Origin: Candidatus Cloacimonadota bacterium
GTDB taxonomy: Bacteria; Cloacimonadota; Cloacimonadia; JGIOTU-2
Length of the DNA: 8,429 bases
Assembly: GCA_030628975.1 (NCBI GenBank)
Contig: DAOVPZ010000041.1
Span: 1 to 8,429 of the forward strand
Direction of reading: 5' to 3'
In this document: piece after piece, positions 1-6,517 of the stretch
How positions within the stretch are numbered: position 1 is the stretch's first letter
Layout of the letters: each line of letters begins with the position of its first letter
Notes under the pieces: model-generated
The model's database searches: none
What the model saw: the letters and a program-made list of their open reading frames with translations, nothing else
What the model was told of the DNA's origin: nothing
Position numbers and translations under genes: made by a program

Positions 1-734
1 ACCCAGGGAGCCGGAGTAACACCAATTACTGCATCAATCCACCATTCGTAGTCAGCACCAAAATCATCAATCGTGTAGGTCCATACTAAACTGTCTGGAA
101 GTATTTGGACTGAACGATTAGCACCACTTGGACCATCATCTGAAATAATAGAAAGAGTATCTCCTGGAACTACAGAATAAGTTATAAAGAAGTCATCAGT
201 TGTAGTTACATCAAATTCCAGTCCTGTTAAATCAACATAATTCAAAGCTCCCAGAACTGCTGCTACAGTGACTGAGCCAACTTCTAATCCTGGATATCCT
301 GTTCCATCATCAGCATAAACATGTACAACTGCTTCAGCACCAACACTACCCGAGTACCAATAGAAATATGCTCCATCGAGAGTACCAGCACGACGAGCAG
401 TAAATCGGACACCATATTCATCAGCTTCATCTGGAATTACCCAATAATAACTAACATTAGCATAATACCAGATGGCATCTTCATCTTCAAAGTTATCTTC
501 CCATAAGAAGTATACATCCTGGTCTGGTTCTGGTGGATCCCTAAAGCCTATTCCATCAGGTTTTACAATATTAATCTTTTCACCATTAGTTTCTAAAATG
601 GGATGATATTGAGTATTTCTGGGTGAAACTCTTATTCTGTCACTCGGGAGGGCATTTGATCTCATAGCTGCAAGGGCAAAAGAAGCAGAGACAAATAAAA
701 TCAATATTGTTAATACACAAATTTTTGTTTTCAT
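1..734 (-). CDS. Secreted protein with signal peptide and beta-rich exported domain, partial (3' end outside window)
   Basis: The frame is open from the ATG at 734-732 to the left edge (244 codons, no stop), so only the N-terminal part is present. A strong Shine-Dalgarno (GGAGGA, 745-740) lies 5 nt before the ATG and fixes the start. Residues 1-22 form a signal peptide: MKTK, a hydrophobic core, then A-L-A with likely cleavage before Ala23. Residues about 23-70 are a polar linker. Residues about 75-240 are rich in Tyr, Trp, Asp, Val and Gly, with a 'VRFTA...GTLDGAYFYWY' stretch (109-127), 'VHVYADDGTGYPGL' (137-150) and 'ISDDGPSG' (197-204). By memory this resembles a beta-sandwich module in large exported proteins of Cloacimonadota/Zixibacteria-type bacteria, often ahead of peptidase or T9SS-tail domains. 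No catalytic domain is visible in the part present. G+C is visibly higher than in the neighbouring genes, as in highly expressed or recently acquired genes. Surface or extracellular location is inferred; the function is unknown. Confidence 0.85.
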   Translation of the reverse strand, partial: MKTKICVLTILILFVSASFALAAMRSNALPSDRIRVSPRNTQYHPILETNGEKINIVKPDGIGFRDPPEPDQDVYFLWEDNFEDEDAIWYYANVSYYWVIPDEADEYGVRFTARRAGTLDGAYFYWYSGSVGAEAVVHVYADDGTGYPGLEVGSVTVAAVLGALNYVDLTGLEFDVTTTDDFFITYSVVPGDTLSIISDDGPSGANRSVQILPDSLVWTYTIDDFGADYEWWIDAVIGVTPAPW

Positions 735-774
735 TCTCTTCCTCCGAATTTTTTTTTGTAAATTCTAAGTTTCG

Positions 775-795
775 AACCTTATTTAAAATAAAGTT
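775..795 (-). repeat. 21-bp imperfect dyad in the leader of the left-edge gene
   Basis: The plus-strand arms are AACCTTATTT and AAATAAAGTT around a central A. In minus-strand RNA this folds as a long A/U-rich stem with one G-U pair. It ends about 30 nt upstream of the Shine-Dalgarno. It could be an operator or an mRNA-stabilising hairpin. No U-tract follows, so it is not a terminator. Confidence 0.5.
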
Positions 796-827
796 ATAAA
801 TCCCTAATAAAGACATTCACATATTAA

Positions 828-842
828 TTCCCATTTTGGGAA
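828..842. repeat. Short G+C-containing inverted repeat (TTCCCA-N3-TGGGAA)
   Basis: A perfect 6-bp stem with a 3-nt loop on either strand. It directly adjoins the tandem repeat at 841-866. No T-run follows in either direction, so a terminator is unlikely. It may be an operator half-site pair or a leader hairpin. Confidence 0.45.
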
Positions 843-866
843 ATGCCAGTCTTAAATGCCATACTT
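841..866. repeat. Tandem direct repeat, two 13-bp units
   Basis: The units AAATGCCAGTCTT (841-853) and AAATGCCATACTT (854-866) match at 11 of 13 positions and abut with no spacer. A tandem pair upstream of a gene is a common layout for regulator binding sites. No regulator is identified. On the minus strand each unit carries TGGCATTT; the spacing does not fit a sigma-54 -24/-12 promoter. Confidence 0.5.
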
Positions 867-881
867 CAAACTTGCGACTGG
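846..881. repeat. Inverted repeat CCAGTC / GACTGG with 24-nt spacer
   Basis: The arms at 846-851 and 876-881 are perfect complements and extend by a G-U and a U-A pair in RNA. They enclose most of the tandem repeat. This could form the base of a structured leader RNA on the minus strand. No known riboswitch consensus is recognised. Confidence 0.4.
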
Positions 882-916
882 TAGCCTAGTTATTGACATT
901 AACATTCTTTTCATTA

Positions 917-929
917 TGCTTTATAAGCA
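917..929. repeat. Small inverted repeat TGCTT-TAT-AAGCA
   Basis: A perfect 5-bp stem with a 3-nt loop, lying between the TTGACA box at 1009-1004 and the other leader repeats. It may be an operator or a weak hairpin. It is short enough to arise by chance in AT-rich DNA. Confidence 0.3.
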
Positions 930-978
930 CAATACCATAATTACTTTGAATACCTTTCAAATCCAATTTATCAAATTC

Positions 979-1009
979 AATATAAAATTATTAGTAAACT
1001 TCTTGTCAA
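979..1009 (-). promoter_or_regulatory. Candidate promoter of the left-edge secreted gene
   Basis: The minus strand has a perfect TTGACA (1009-1004). The best -10-like hexamer is TATATT (984-979) after 19 nt, 5 of 6 matches to TATAAT but a long spacer. Within the spacer is TACTAATAA (996-988), which recurs at the same distance from TTGACA upstream of nadK. If this is the promoter, the mRNA leader is about 240 nt and carries all the repeats listed between 775 and 929. Confidence 0.4.
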
Positions 1010-1042
1010 ATTTTTTATTAATTTTTTAAATAATATTCAAAT

Positions 1043-4000
1043 TTAATGTGAAATTATTAATTTATATATATTATCTATCCTCTTTGAGTTAAGTATAATT
1101 TTATAGAAATAAACTCCACTTGCTGGATAATCTCCATCATCATCTTTTCCATCCCAATAGATTTGATTAAAGCCTGCTCGTCCTTCATCATAATTAATTT
1201 TTTTTATTAATTTTCCTGAAATTGTAAAAATTTCAATATTTACTTTTGCGTCTCCATCTAAATGAAATGTAAAATGGGTGAAATCTTTCATTGGATTTGG
1301 ATAATTAAGAACCTTACAAACTTTTATCTTTGACCCCTCTTTTATCTTAAAATTTACTTCTTGATTAGCTCCCTCATTAAAATTATCAAATAATGACAGT
1401 CTCAATTGATGATTCCCCGGGTTTAAATTTGAAATTGTATACTCAATTGTTCCATTTGTATATGAATCGGTATCATATACAAATTTATCTGTTATATTCT
1501 CTTCATATTCATCATCTATATTAAGTAAGATTCTATGTCCAGGGCAATTTGTAATATTGATTCCATTACTATCTGAAATTTCTGCAAAAAGTGTTGGCGT
1601 TGATGATACAAAATCTTCATTTTCAAATTCTTTTCTATCAAGCCAAATGTTGATTGTTGGGGGTCCATCATTTATTGCATCACTATAACCATTTATGATT
1701 AAGTTGTGGTCATTGGGATCAGACCTTTTTTGATAAGACATAAGGATATCTTTGGTTCTATTATTATTAACAGCATACGCAAGTATATGCCCTTTAGAGC
1801 TTCCATAAATATCATCTGGAACGATGAAATGAAGAGAGAATGAGTCTTGCGAACATGAAATTGGACCTTTGAATATTGGCTTACCTTTTGTAGTAAATAC
1901 AGTATCAAACCAAACCCAAACATCTTCCACTTTATCTTCATAAAGATAAGTGGTTGGATAATCTGTATCATAAGTAACTACAAAGATTTGCTCATACTGA
2001 TTATCGGAATCGATTATATTTCCAATTATGCTGGCTGTTTGTCTTGCTTTTAAGGAGTCTGGATAATTTTCTGCAATTTTAAGATTACCTGCTATTGGAG
2101 GTATAACCAACCTGATAGCTGGATCACCAAACAGGTTGTAATACCGATTAGAACTGGATGCAATTATTGCTTCACCGATTCTTATTTCTTCGTCTGCCTT
2201 ATTAACTAATTTTGAAATGATACTTTTGCAAGAACCATACCCACTTCCACGAGAAGATGCATGTGAAGCGATTGATCCTCTGTCCTTAGTAAGAAGCATC
2301 TTTTCAGCCATTGATTCAAAAGTATTAGAATCAAAATGACCGACATTACAAGAACCGGCATAGAAAAATGTAAGCATATCCGAATTATTTAGTCTTGAAA
2401 TATCTCTACTTCCGCGGAAATAATCTTCATCTCCAAGCAGATCATAACCTCCATGACCGAGATAAACGAATATTGCAACTCCATTATTTACAGTCTTAAT
2501 TATAGCTTCATTTGCTTCTGGTCTATTGCGAAATTCGTCAAGTGGGTAATCTATACCATAAATTTTAATAAGCTCAACATTATCTTCGATTAATGAAGAT
2601 AAAGACTCAGCATAGCAAGTATGATCTGTCTCTTTATGCCTACCATCTTTAAGAAAATCATCTGAAGAAATCATTACACAACTTCTCCAAAAACCATATT
2701 TTTGATATGCTGTATAGTTAATTATTTTATCAATAACAATATCTAATTCTGTTAGTGTTTGACATGGAATTCTTCCGATCATCATTTCTGGATCATTTGA
2801 GGAACTGAAATATACATAATTATCATCTGAAGCAATTTTACTATCAATAAAAGGGGGTGTTTTATTTTTATTACCAGTTATAGCTTCATACTTTCTGAAA
2901 TCATTAGTACCATCTCCAATCAATATCACATACGCTGGTTGATGTTGTGTATCAGAACCATAATAATCAAAAGCATAGTGCAAAAAATATCTAATTCCAA
3001 CAACATCTTCCAAACCCCATGCAAATTCATCGTAAATGTCAGTTAATTTAACCACTCTCGTAAGCAATCCATCAAAATCTTCATGATGTAAAGCCAATTC
3101 CTGAGATTTATCATAGAACTCATCAGGAGTAATGATTATAATATCTGTTGGTTCCAAATTTTCTCTTAAATCTGATAATTCATCCTCAATGATTTCATTC
3201 GGAGATAAACACCCTTCTGGTAAAACCGCAAAATATCTTGTGTTTTTATTACTTATCGAATCAACAAATGTGACTGTTTCATTTTCATAATCAAAATCCT
3301 CAATCTTTATTACATAATTAAAATCATAAACTTTAAAGATTTGCAATTCACTATTTTGGACATTCCCTATTTCAATATTATATAATGTATCAATTTCTGG
3401 AAGGGAAAATGATACTCTATTATTTTCCAAAGATAGATTTTTATCATATTCTATTTTATAGTAGTCAAAATATAGACTTTTCGATCCGAAATAATAAATA
3501 TCTAAAATATTATTTCCATTTTGTAAAAAATTACCACTAAAAATAATAGTACTACCCCCACTCGAAGAAGGTATAATTTCCTCATTATTAAGTTTATAGT
3601 TGATATAACTAGAACTTGGGTTTGTATTAAATTTCAATATAATCTTTTGATTTTCATTATGAATTAAGTTTGAAACTGAAAACTCAAAACTTTTTATATT
3701 ACTTCCAGTTCCTGAAAAATTATACCAAAACCATTTTAGCCCAATAGGGTCTGATCTTAGCTTTTCTTCTTCAAGATGTTCTTTAAAATGGTAAATATTT
3801 AATGTTTCTTTGGAATTTCTGTTTTGTAAAGTAGTTTTAGGTTCTAATGGAATACTTTTTTTAATACCCAAATCAGTAATATATGTAAGCCAATATATGT
3901 TTGTAGGAGTATAAGGATTATAATATTGAGAATACTCTCTATTCATTTCAAATCCATCGGTATCACGAGCATAGAAATATAATGGAAAGCCATCATTTGT

Positions 4001-4888
4001 ATCAGATATAAAAACCGGAATTGTATCTAAATCTGATGGACCCGTATAACTATCTCTGTCTAAAGAACAACCTCCACCATTAAATATTCTTACATATTCA
4101 GCGTACAAATTATCTTCATCTGCAATATAAAAATCTACTAATTGGCTTTTTGTAATTTGATAAATTCCATCCTGAGTAATGGGTATCTTAAACCATCTAT
4201 AATTAGAGAATGGATTGTCTGGAATATCTCTCTTTCGATTAACTGACCAATCCTTTGCAACATCAAAATTTATAATTGTATTTTTAAAAACATTCTTGAA
4301 ATTTTTATCTTTGAATTCTGATTTTATGTAACCATTTCCTTTAAAATTTATTCTTATTCTACATTCTGAGGTTATAATAAGCTGGTTATTTTCAACACGA
4401 AAAGGATGAATTATCAGTTTAACAACTCTTTGATTTCTCCAAATATATGGTTCGGTTAATTCAATCTCTTTTGGTGAAAGTGAATTATAATATTTGTCAG
4501 GTTGAATTTCATAAATCATTCGACAAGTTTCTTCTCCAATTTCTTGAACATATTTTGGATACGGAGCTATAGGATTTTTTAGAGTAATTTTTAAAGTTTT
4601 TACATCAAATGCTTTGAATGATATATTTCCTTTAGGTGGAATTCCAATAATAGAAGTTAAAATAGGTAGTTTTGCATCTCCTTCTTTGTAATCAAATGAG
4701 AGATGAGAACTATTTATAAAAGAGTAATTATTGAAATACTCGATATTGTAATCACCAAGATCAAATTGCAGAATAAGAAACTCGGAATTTGATTCAAGAA
4801 TTGTGATGGGATGTATATCAGCATCCGCATTTGTTGTAAAAATAAAAAGAATTATAAAAGTGAATGAAAGAAATAATTTTACTTTCAA
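1043..4888 (-). CDS. PorU-like gingipain-family (C25) cysteine peptidase with FlgD-like / T9SS C-terminal domain
   Basis: A 1281-residue exported cysteine peptidase of family C25. Residues 1-22 are a signal peptide ending near A-D-A. Residues about 25-225 are a propeptide-like N-terminal region. Residues 231-245 (RWFKI...GIYQI), R267-G273 (RIFNGGG) and 304-312 (YFYARDTDG) match the conserved N-terminal part of T9SS sortase PorU. The catalytic domain spans about 580-930: IGDGTND (657-663), ASDDNY (686-691), IGRIP (704-708), catalytic His812 in GHGG, catalytic Cys847 in SCNVG, and NLFGDPA (918-924). About 930-1185 looks like Ig-type beta modules. Residues 1190-1281 are a FlgD-like/T9SS type A tail (NYPNP 1195-1199; WDGKDDDG...ASGVYFYKI to 1264). 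The start is TTG (4888-4886): an in-frame TAG lies three codons upstream, no in-frame ATG occurs until codon 124, and the TTG gives an intact signal peptide. No Shine-Dalgarno is visible. It lies 38 nt after rpsT and may be co-transcribed. The family call is secure; true PorU sortase versus ordinary C25 cargo protease is not resolved. Confidence 0.93.
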   Translation of the reverse strand: MKVKLFLSFTFIILFIFTTNADADIHPITILESNSEFLILQFDLGDYNIEYFNNYSFINSSHLSFDYKEGDAKLPILTSIIGIPPKGNISFKAFDVKTLKITLKNPIAPYPKYVQEIGEETCRMIYEIQPDKYYNSLSPKEIELTEPYIWRNQRVVKLIIHPFRVENNQLIITSECRIRINFKGNGYIKSEFKDKNFKNVFKNTIINFDVAKDWSVNRKRDIPDNPFSNYRWFKIPITQDGIYQITKSQLVDFYIADEDNLYAEYVRIFNGGGCSLDRDSYTGPSDLDTIPVFISDTNDGFPLYFYARDTDGFEMNREYSQYYNPYTPTNIYWLTYITDLGIKKSIPLEPKTTLQNRNSKETLNIYHFKEHLEEEKLRSDPIGLKWFWYNFSGTGSNIKSFEFSVSNLIHNENQKIILKFNTNPSSSYINYKLNNEEIIPSSSGGSTIIFSGNFLQNGNNILDIYYFGSKSLYFDYYKIEYDKNLSLENNRVSFSLPEIDTLYNIEIGNVQNSELQIFKVYDFNYVIKIEDFDYENETVTFVDSISNKNTRYFAVLPEGCLSPNEIIEDELSDLRENLEPTDIIIITPDEFYDKSQELALHHEDFDGLLTRVVKLTDIYDEFAWGLEDVVGIRYFLHYAFDYYGSDTQHQPAYVILIGDGTNDFRKYEAITGNKNKTPPFIDSKIASDDNYVYFSSSNDPEMMIGRIPCQTLTELDIVIDKIINYTAYQKYGFWRSCVMISSDDFLKDGRHKETDHTCYAESLSSLIEDNVELIKIYGIDYPLDEFRNRPEANEAIIKTVNNGVAIFVYLGHGGYDLLGDEDYFRGSRDISRLNNSDMLTFFYAGSCNVGHFDSNTFESMAEKMLLTKDRGSIASHASSRGSGYGSCKSIISKLVNKADEEIRIGEAIIASSSNRYYNLFGDPAIRLVIPPIAGNLKIAENYPDSLKARQTASIIGNIIDSDNQYEQIFVVTYDTDYPTTYLYEDKVEDVWVWFDTVFTTKGKPIFKGPISCSQDSFSLHFIVPDDIYGSSKGHILAYAVNNNRTKDILMSYQKRSDPNDHNLIINGYSDAINDGPPTINIWLDRKEFENEDFVSSTPTLFAEISDSNGINITNCPGHRILLNIDDEYEENITDKFVYDTDSYTNGTIEYTISNLNPGNHQLRLSLFDNFNEGANQEVNFKIKEGSKIKVCKVLNYPNPMKDFTHFTFHLDGDAKVNIEIFTISGKLIKKINYDEGRAGFNQIYWDGKDDDGDYPASGVYFYKIILNSKRIDNIYKLIISH

Positions 4889-4926
4889 AATATTCTATTT
4901 AAAATAATAAGGATAAAATTTTGAAT

Positions 4927-5184
4927 TTAGGTTTCAAACTTATTTACAAAATTTGCTATACGAGATTTGCGACGAGCAGCATTATTTTTATGAATTACAC
5001 CTTTTTTGACAGCTTTATCTAAGACAGAATAAACATTGGGTAACATCTTTTCCATTTCTTCTTTAGTGCTAACATTTCTTAGTTTTTTTATTGATGTTTT
5101 AATTGTCTTTTTTACATACTTATTATTATTTCTTTTCTTAGCATCAGATAGCAGTCTTTTCTTGCAGGATTTATGTTCAGGCAT
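4927..5184 (-). CDS. rpsT: Small ribosomal subunit protein S20 (bS20)
   Basis: An 85-residue, highly basic protein, the usual S20 length. S20 binds 16S rRNA early in assembly of the 30S body. The N-terminal KSCKKR (5-10) and the hallmark C-terminal block KGVIHKNNAARRKSRI (61-76) match S20; the long helical, Lys/Arg-rich composition fits the three-helix bundle. The ATG at 5184-5182 is preceded by a good Shine-Dalgarno (AAGGAG about 5 nt upstream). A TTGACA box lies about 65 nt upstream. The C25 peptidase starts 38 nt after the stop with no terminator between them. S20 regulates its own translation in some bacteria; no such site can be shown here. Confidence 0.97.
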   Translation of the reverse strand: MPEHKSCKKRLLSDAKKRNNNKYVKKTIKTSIKKLRNVSTKEEMEKMLPNVYSVLDKAVKKGVIHKNNAARRKSRIANFVNKFET

Positions 5185-5215
5185 TACTCTCCTTCTATTA
5201 AGAGATAAATCTTAA

Positions 5216-5231
5216 AATTTTAGTTAAAATT
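5216..5231 (-). repeat. A/T dyad AATTTTA-N2-TAAAATT upstream of rpsT
   Basis: A perfect 7-bp inverted repeat with a 2-nt centre. It begins 17 nt after the minus-strand TTGACA (5254-5249), where a -10 element would be expected. It could be an operator or the melting region of the rpsT promoter. An all-A/T dyad can arise by chance at this base composition. Confidence 0.3.
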
Positions 5232-5254
5232 GTTTATTCGAAAATTTCTGTCAA
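5226..5254 (-). promoter_or_regulatory. Candidate rpsT promoter
   Basis: A perfect TTGACA on the minus strand (5254-5249) sits in the 88-nt gap between the NfeD-like gene and rpsT. After a 17-nt spacer the sequence is AATTTT, a poor match to TATAAT. A start point near 5220 would leave a leader of about 35 nt with the Shine-Dalgarno. Support comes from the perfect -35 hexamer and its position, not from the -10. Confidence 0.4.
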
Positions 5255-5273
5255 TCATTTAAATTAAAGTATT

Positions 5274-5507
5274 TTATTTATGTTTAATGAGATATTTTGA
5301 AACAAGTTTTCTTAAGAATAGAATATTCAAAACTGATAGGAGAAAAAACAGTATTAGTAAAACAACAGATTTTTCAATACCTAATATATTCAATATTCCA
5401 GTAATAACTGCTGAAAATCCAATACTGATGAATATAAATTTGTGAGTAAAAATCTCAATAAATATAAGAATTAAACCCAGAATAATCCAGATTAACCAGG
5501 ATGACAT
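5274..5507 (-). CDS. Short NfeD-like membrane protein (TM region only)
   Basis: A 77-residue, almost wholly hydrophobic protein with three predicted membrane segments (about 5-20, 25-43 and 47-65) and a basic C-terminus (RKLVSKYLIKHK). The N-terminal 'WLIWIILGLILIFIEIFT' pattern with a Glu in the first helix resembles the NfeD/YbbK family, whose members are membrane partners of stomatin/SPFH proteins. Family members usually add a soluble OB-fold domain after the helices; it is absent here, and the usual Pro-Gly after helix 1 is His-Lys. The start chosen is the ATG at 5507-5505; a TTG two codons upstream (5513-5511) is the alternative. No Shine-Dalgarno is visible. It lies 12 nt after the stop of the DUF4349-like gene and is probably the last gene of the nadK operon, so it may be translated by coupling. 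The function is unknown; the family assignment is moderate. Confidence 0.75.
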   Translation of the reverse strand: MSSWLIWIILGLILIFIEIFTHKFIFISIGFSAVITGILNILGIEKSVVLLILFFLLSVLNILFLRKLVSKYLIKHK

Positions 5508-5519
5508 AGTCAAAAAAAC

Positions 5520-6482
5520 TTATTTATCAACATTAGTTTTATTATCATTCTCTTCTTTTTTGGATTCAGAACCTTCATCTTTATGCATTGGCTTTCTAAT
5601 ATATTTTCTTTTTATCCGTTTCTCACCATAACCACTATAACTATAATCTCCATACCCATATGACTTACTTCCATATCGTCCATATCTTGATGCGGAACCA
5701 GAGCTTGTTTTTATACCAATAACCTTGAAAATTCTTGTTAGCCCGATTATTATTAAATAGCATATAAAAAGAGCTATAGTAACAAATACTAAAGATTCAA
5801 TAAAAGTTATTCCAAATATTTTTAATGATTTAGTAATGCCAACATTTCTCGATAATATTCCAGAAATATCAATTTTTGCTAATATATAATTTTCTCTTTG
5901 CTTTTTTTCTTTTAACTCTCTTGTTAGTGTATCGATGTTAGCAATAAGTTCTCTTTTAGCTTTATCATAATTTTCTCTCTCAGTGTAGGTTCTTGAGTCT
6001 TTGATTTTTATTTTAATTTCTTCAAGTTCCTTTTCTGAGTCATGTATTCTTATCTTTAATCCTTCAACTGAAAGTGACTCTGTCGATTTGATTAACTCAT
6101 CAGAAACCAAATTTGGTGAATTCATTAATGTGGATAGAACATCTAAATATCTGTTTGAAGGAAGTTCAATTAATTTTGTTATATTATTAGCTTTACTAAT
6201 TGAATATACCACATTAAGTTTATTATTTTTGATTGTTTTATCAAGTTCATTTTTTGTTTCTTGTATATTATTTGTAACGAATCTCAAATCAAGTTTTGTA
6301 TTATAGTTATAACTATTGAAAAGGTTTACTGCTTTTTCTGGTGAGCTTGCTGTAATAATTTTTGATGATTTTAGAAAAGAATCAAGAATTTTGGATTTAC
6401 TAAAAGCAACAAGAAGCGAGAATACTATTACACCAAATATTAAAAAATTCCTTATTCGTCTTGTAATATATAATGAAGCCAT
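5520..6482 (-). CDS. DUF4349-like two-TM protein with coiled coil and tyrosine-rich cytoplasmic tail
   Basis: A 320-residue protein. The start is ATG 6482-6480 with a strong Shine-Dalgarno (GGAGGA, 4 nt spacing). Order: basic N-terminus, TM1 (about 12-28), extracytoplasmic alpha/beta domain (about 50-138), coiled coil rich in Glu and Lys (about 139-200), TM2 (about 224-248), and a cytoplasmic tail. The region 'LDLRFVTNNIQETKNELDKT' (64-83), 'ELPSNRYLDVLSTL' (106-119) and the coiled coil followed by 'YILAKIDISG' match the general plan of DUF4349, a membrane-anchored domain of unknown function. The tail has Tyr at 267, 270, 275, 277, 280, 282 and 285 alternating with Gly and Ser, then a basic patch (RIKRKYIRK) and an acidic/Lys end. 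TM-coiled coil-TM with a Tyr cluster recalls chain-length regulators and bacterial tyrosine kinases (Wzz/Wzc), but there is no kinase domain. It lies 35 nt after pgsA and 12 nt before the NfeD-like gene. The function is unknown. Confidence 0.85.
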   Translation of the reverse strand: MASLYITRRIRNFLIFGVIVFSLLVAFSKSKILDSFLKSSKIITASSPEKAVNLFNSYNYNTKLDLRFVTNNIQETKNELDKTIKNNKLNVVYSISKANNITKLIELPSNRYLDVLSTLMNSPNLVSDELIKSTESLSVEGLKIRIHDSEKELEEIKIKIKDSRTYTERENYDKAKRELIANIDTLTRELKEKKQRENYILAKIDISGILSRNVGITKSLKIFGITFIESLVFVTIALFICYLIIIGLTRIFKVIGIKTSSGSASRYGRYGSKSYGYGDYSYSGYGEKRIKRKYIRKPMHKDEGSESKKEENDNKTNVDK

Positions 6483-6517
6483 TTATCCTCCATTGATTTA
6501 TATAATTTCAAAAGAAG

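Larger units (their letters stand above)
735..1042. other. 308-nt non-coding region: leader and promoter region of the left-edge secreted gene
   Basis: No plausible ORF is seen on either strand. The stretch separates the stop of the C25 peptidase from the start of the left-edge gene, both on the minus strand. It holds a TTGACA box on the minus strand (1009-1004), another on the plus strand (893-898), four inverted repeats (775-795, 828-842, 846-881, 917-929), a 13-bp tandem repeat (841-866) and a run of nine T (749-757). No G+C-rich hairpin followed by a U-tract is seen downstream of the peptidase gene, so no intrinsic terminator can be called. Confidence 0.75.

Noticed and set aside
321..506. 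Plus-strand ORF of 61 codons
   Set aside because: It is antisense to the left-edge secreted gene, which has a signal peptide and strong ribosome site; no start signal or recognisable protein.
749..757. Run of nine T (minus-strand A9) just before the Shine-Dalgarno of the left-edge gene, and an A8 run in codons 3-6 of pgsA, as phase-variation tracts
   Set aside because: Runs of this length are expected several times by chance in DNA this rich in A and T.
828..842. Intrinsic terminator for the C25 gene
   Set aside because: The stem is short, has no following U-tract, and lies about 200 nt past the stop, beyond a candidate promoter for the next gene.
841..866. Possible sigma-54 promoter from the repeated TGGCATTT on the minus strand
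   Set aside because: The distance between the GG and GC pairs is 2 nt too long, and TTGC is missing.
1699..1971. Minus-strand ORF of 90 codons inside the C25 gene
   Set aside because: It is an alternative frame of a continuous, well-supported C25 reading frame, with no recognisable protein features.
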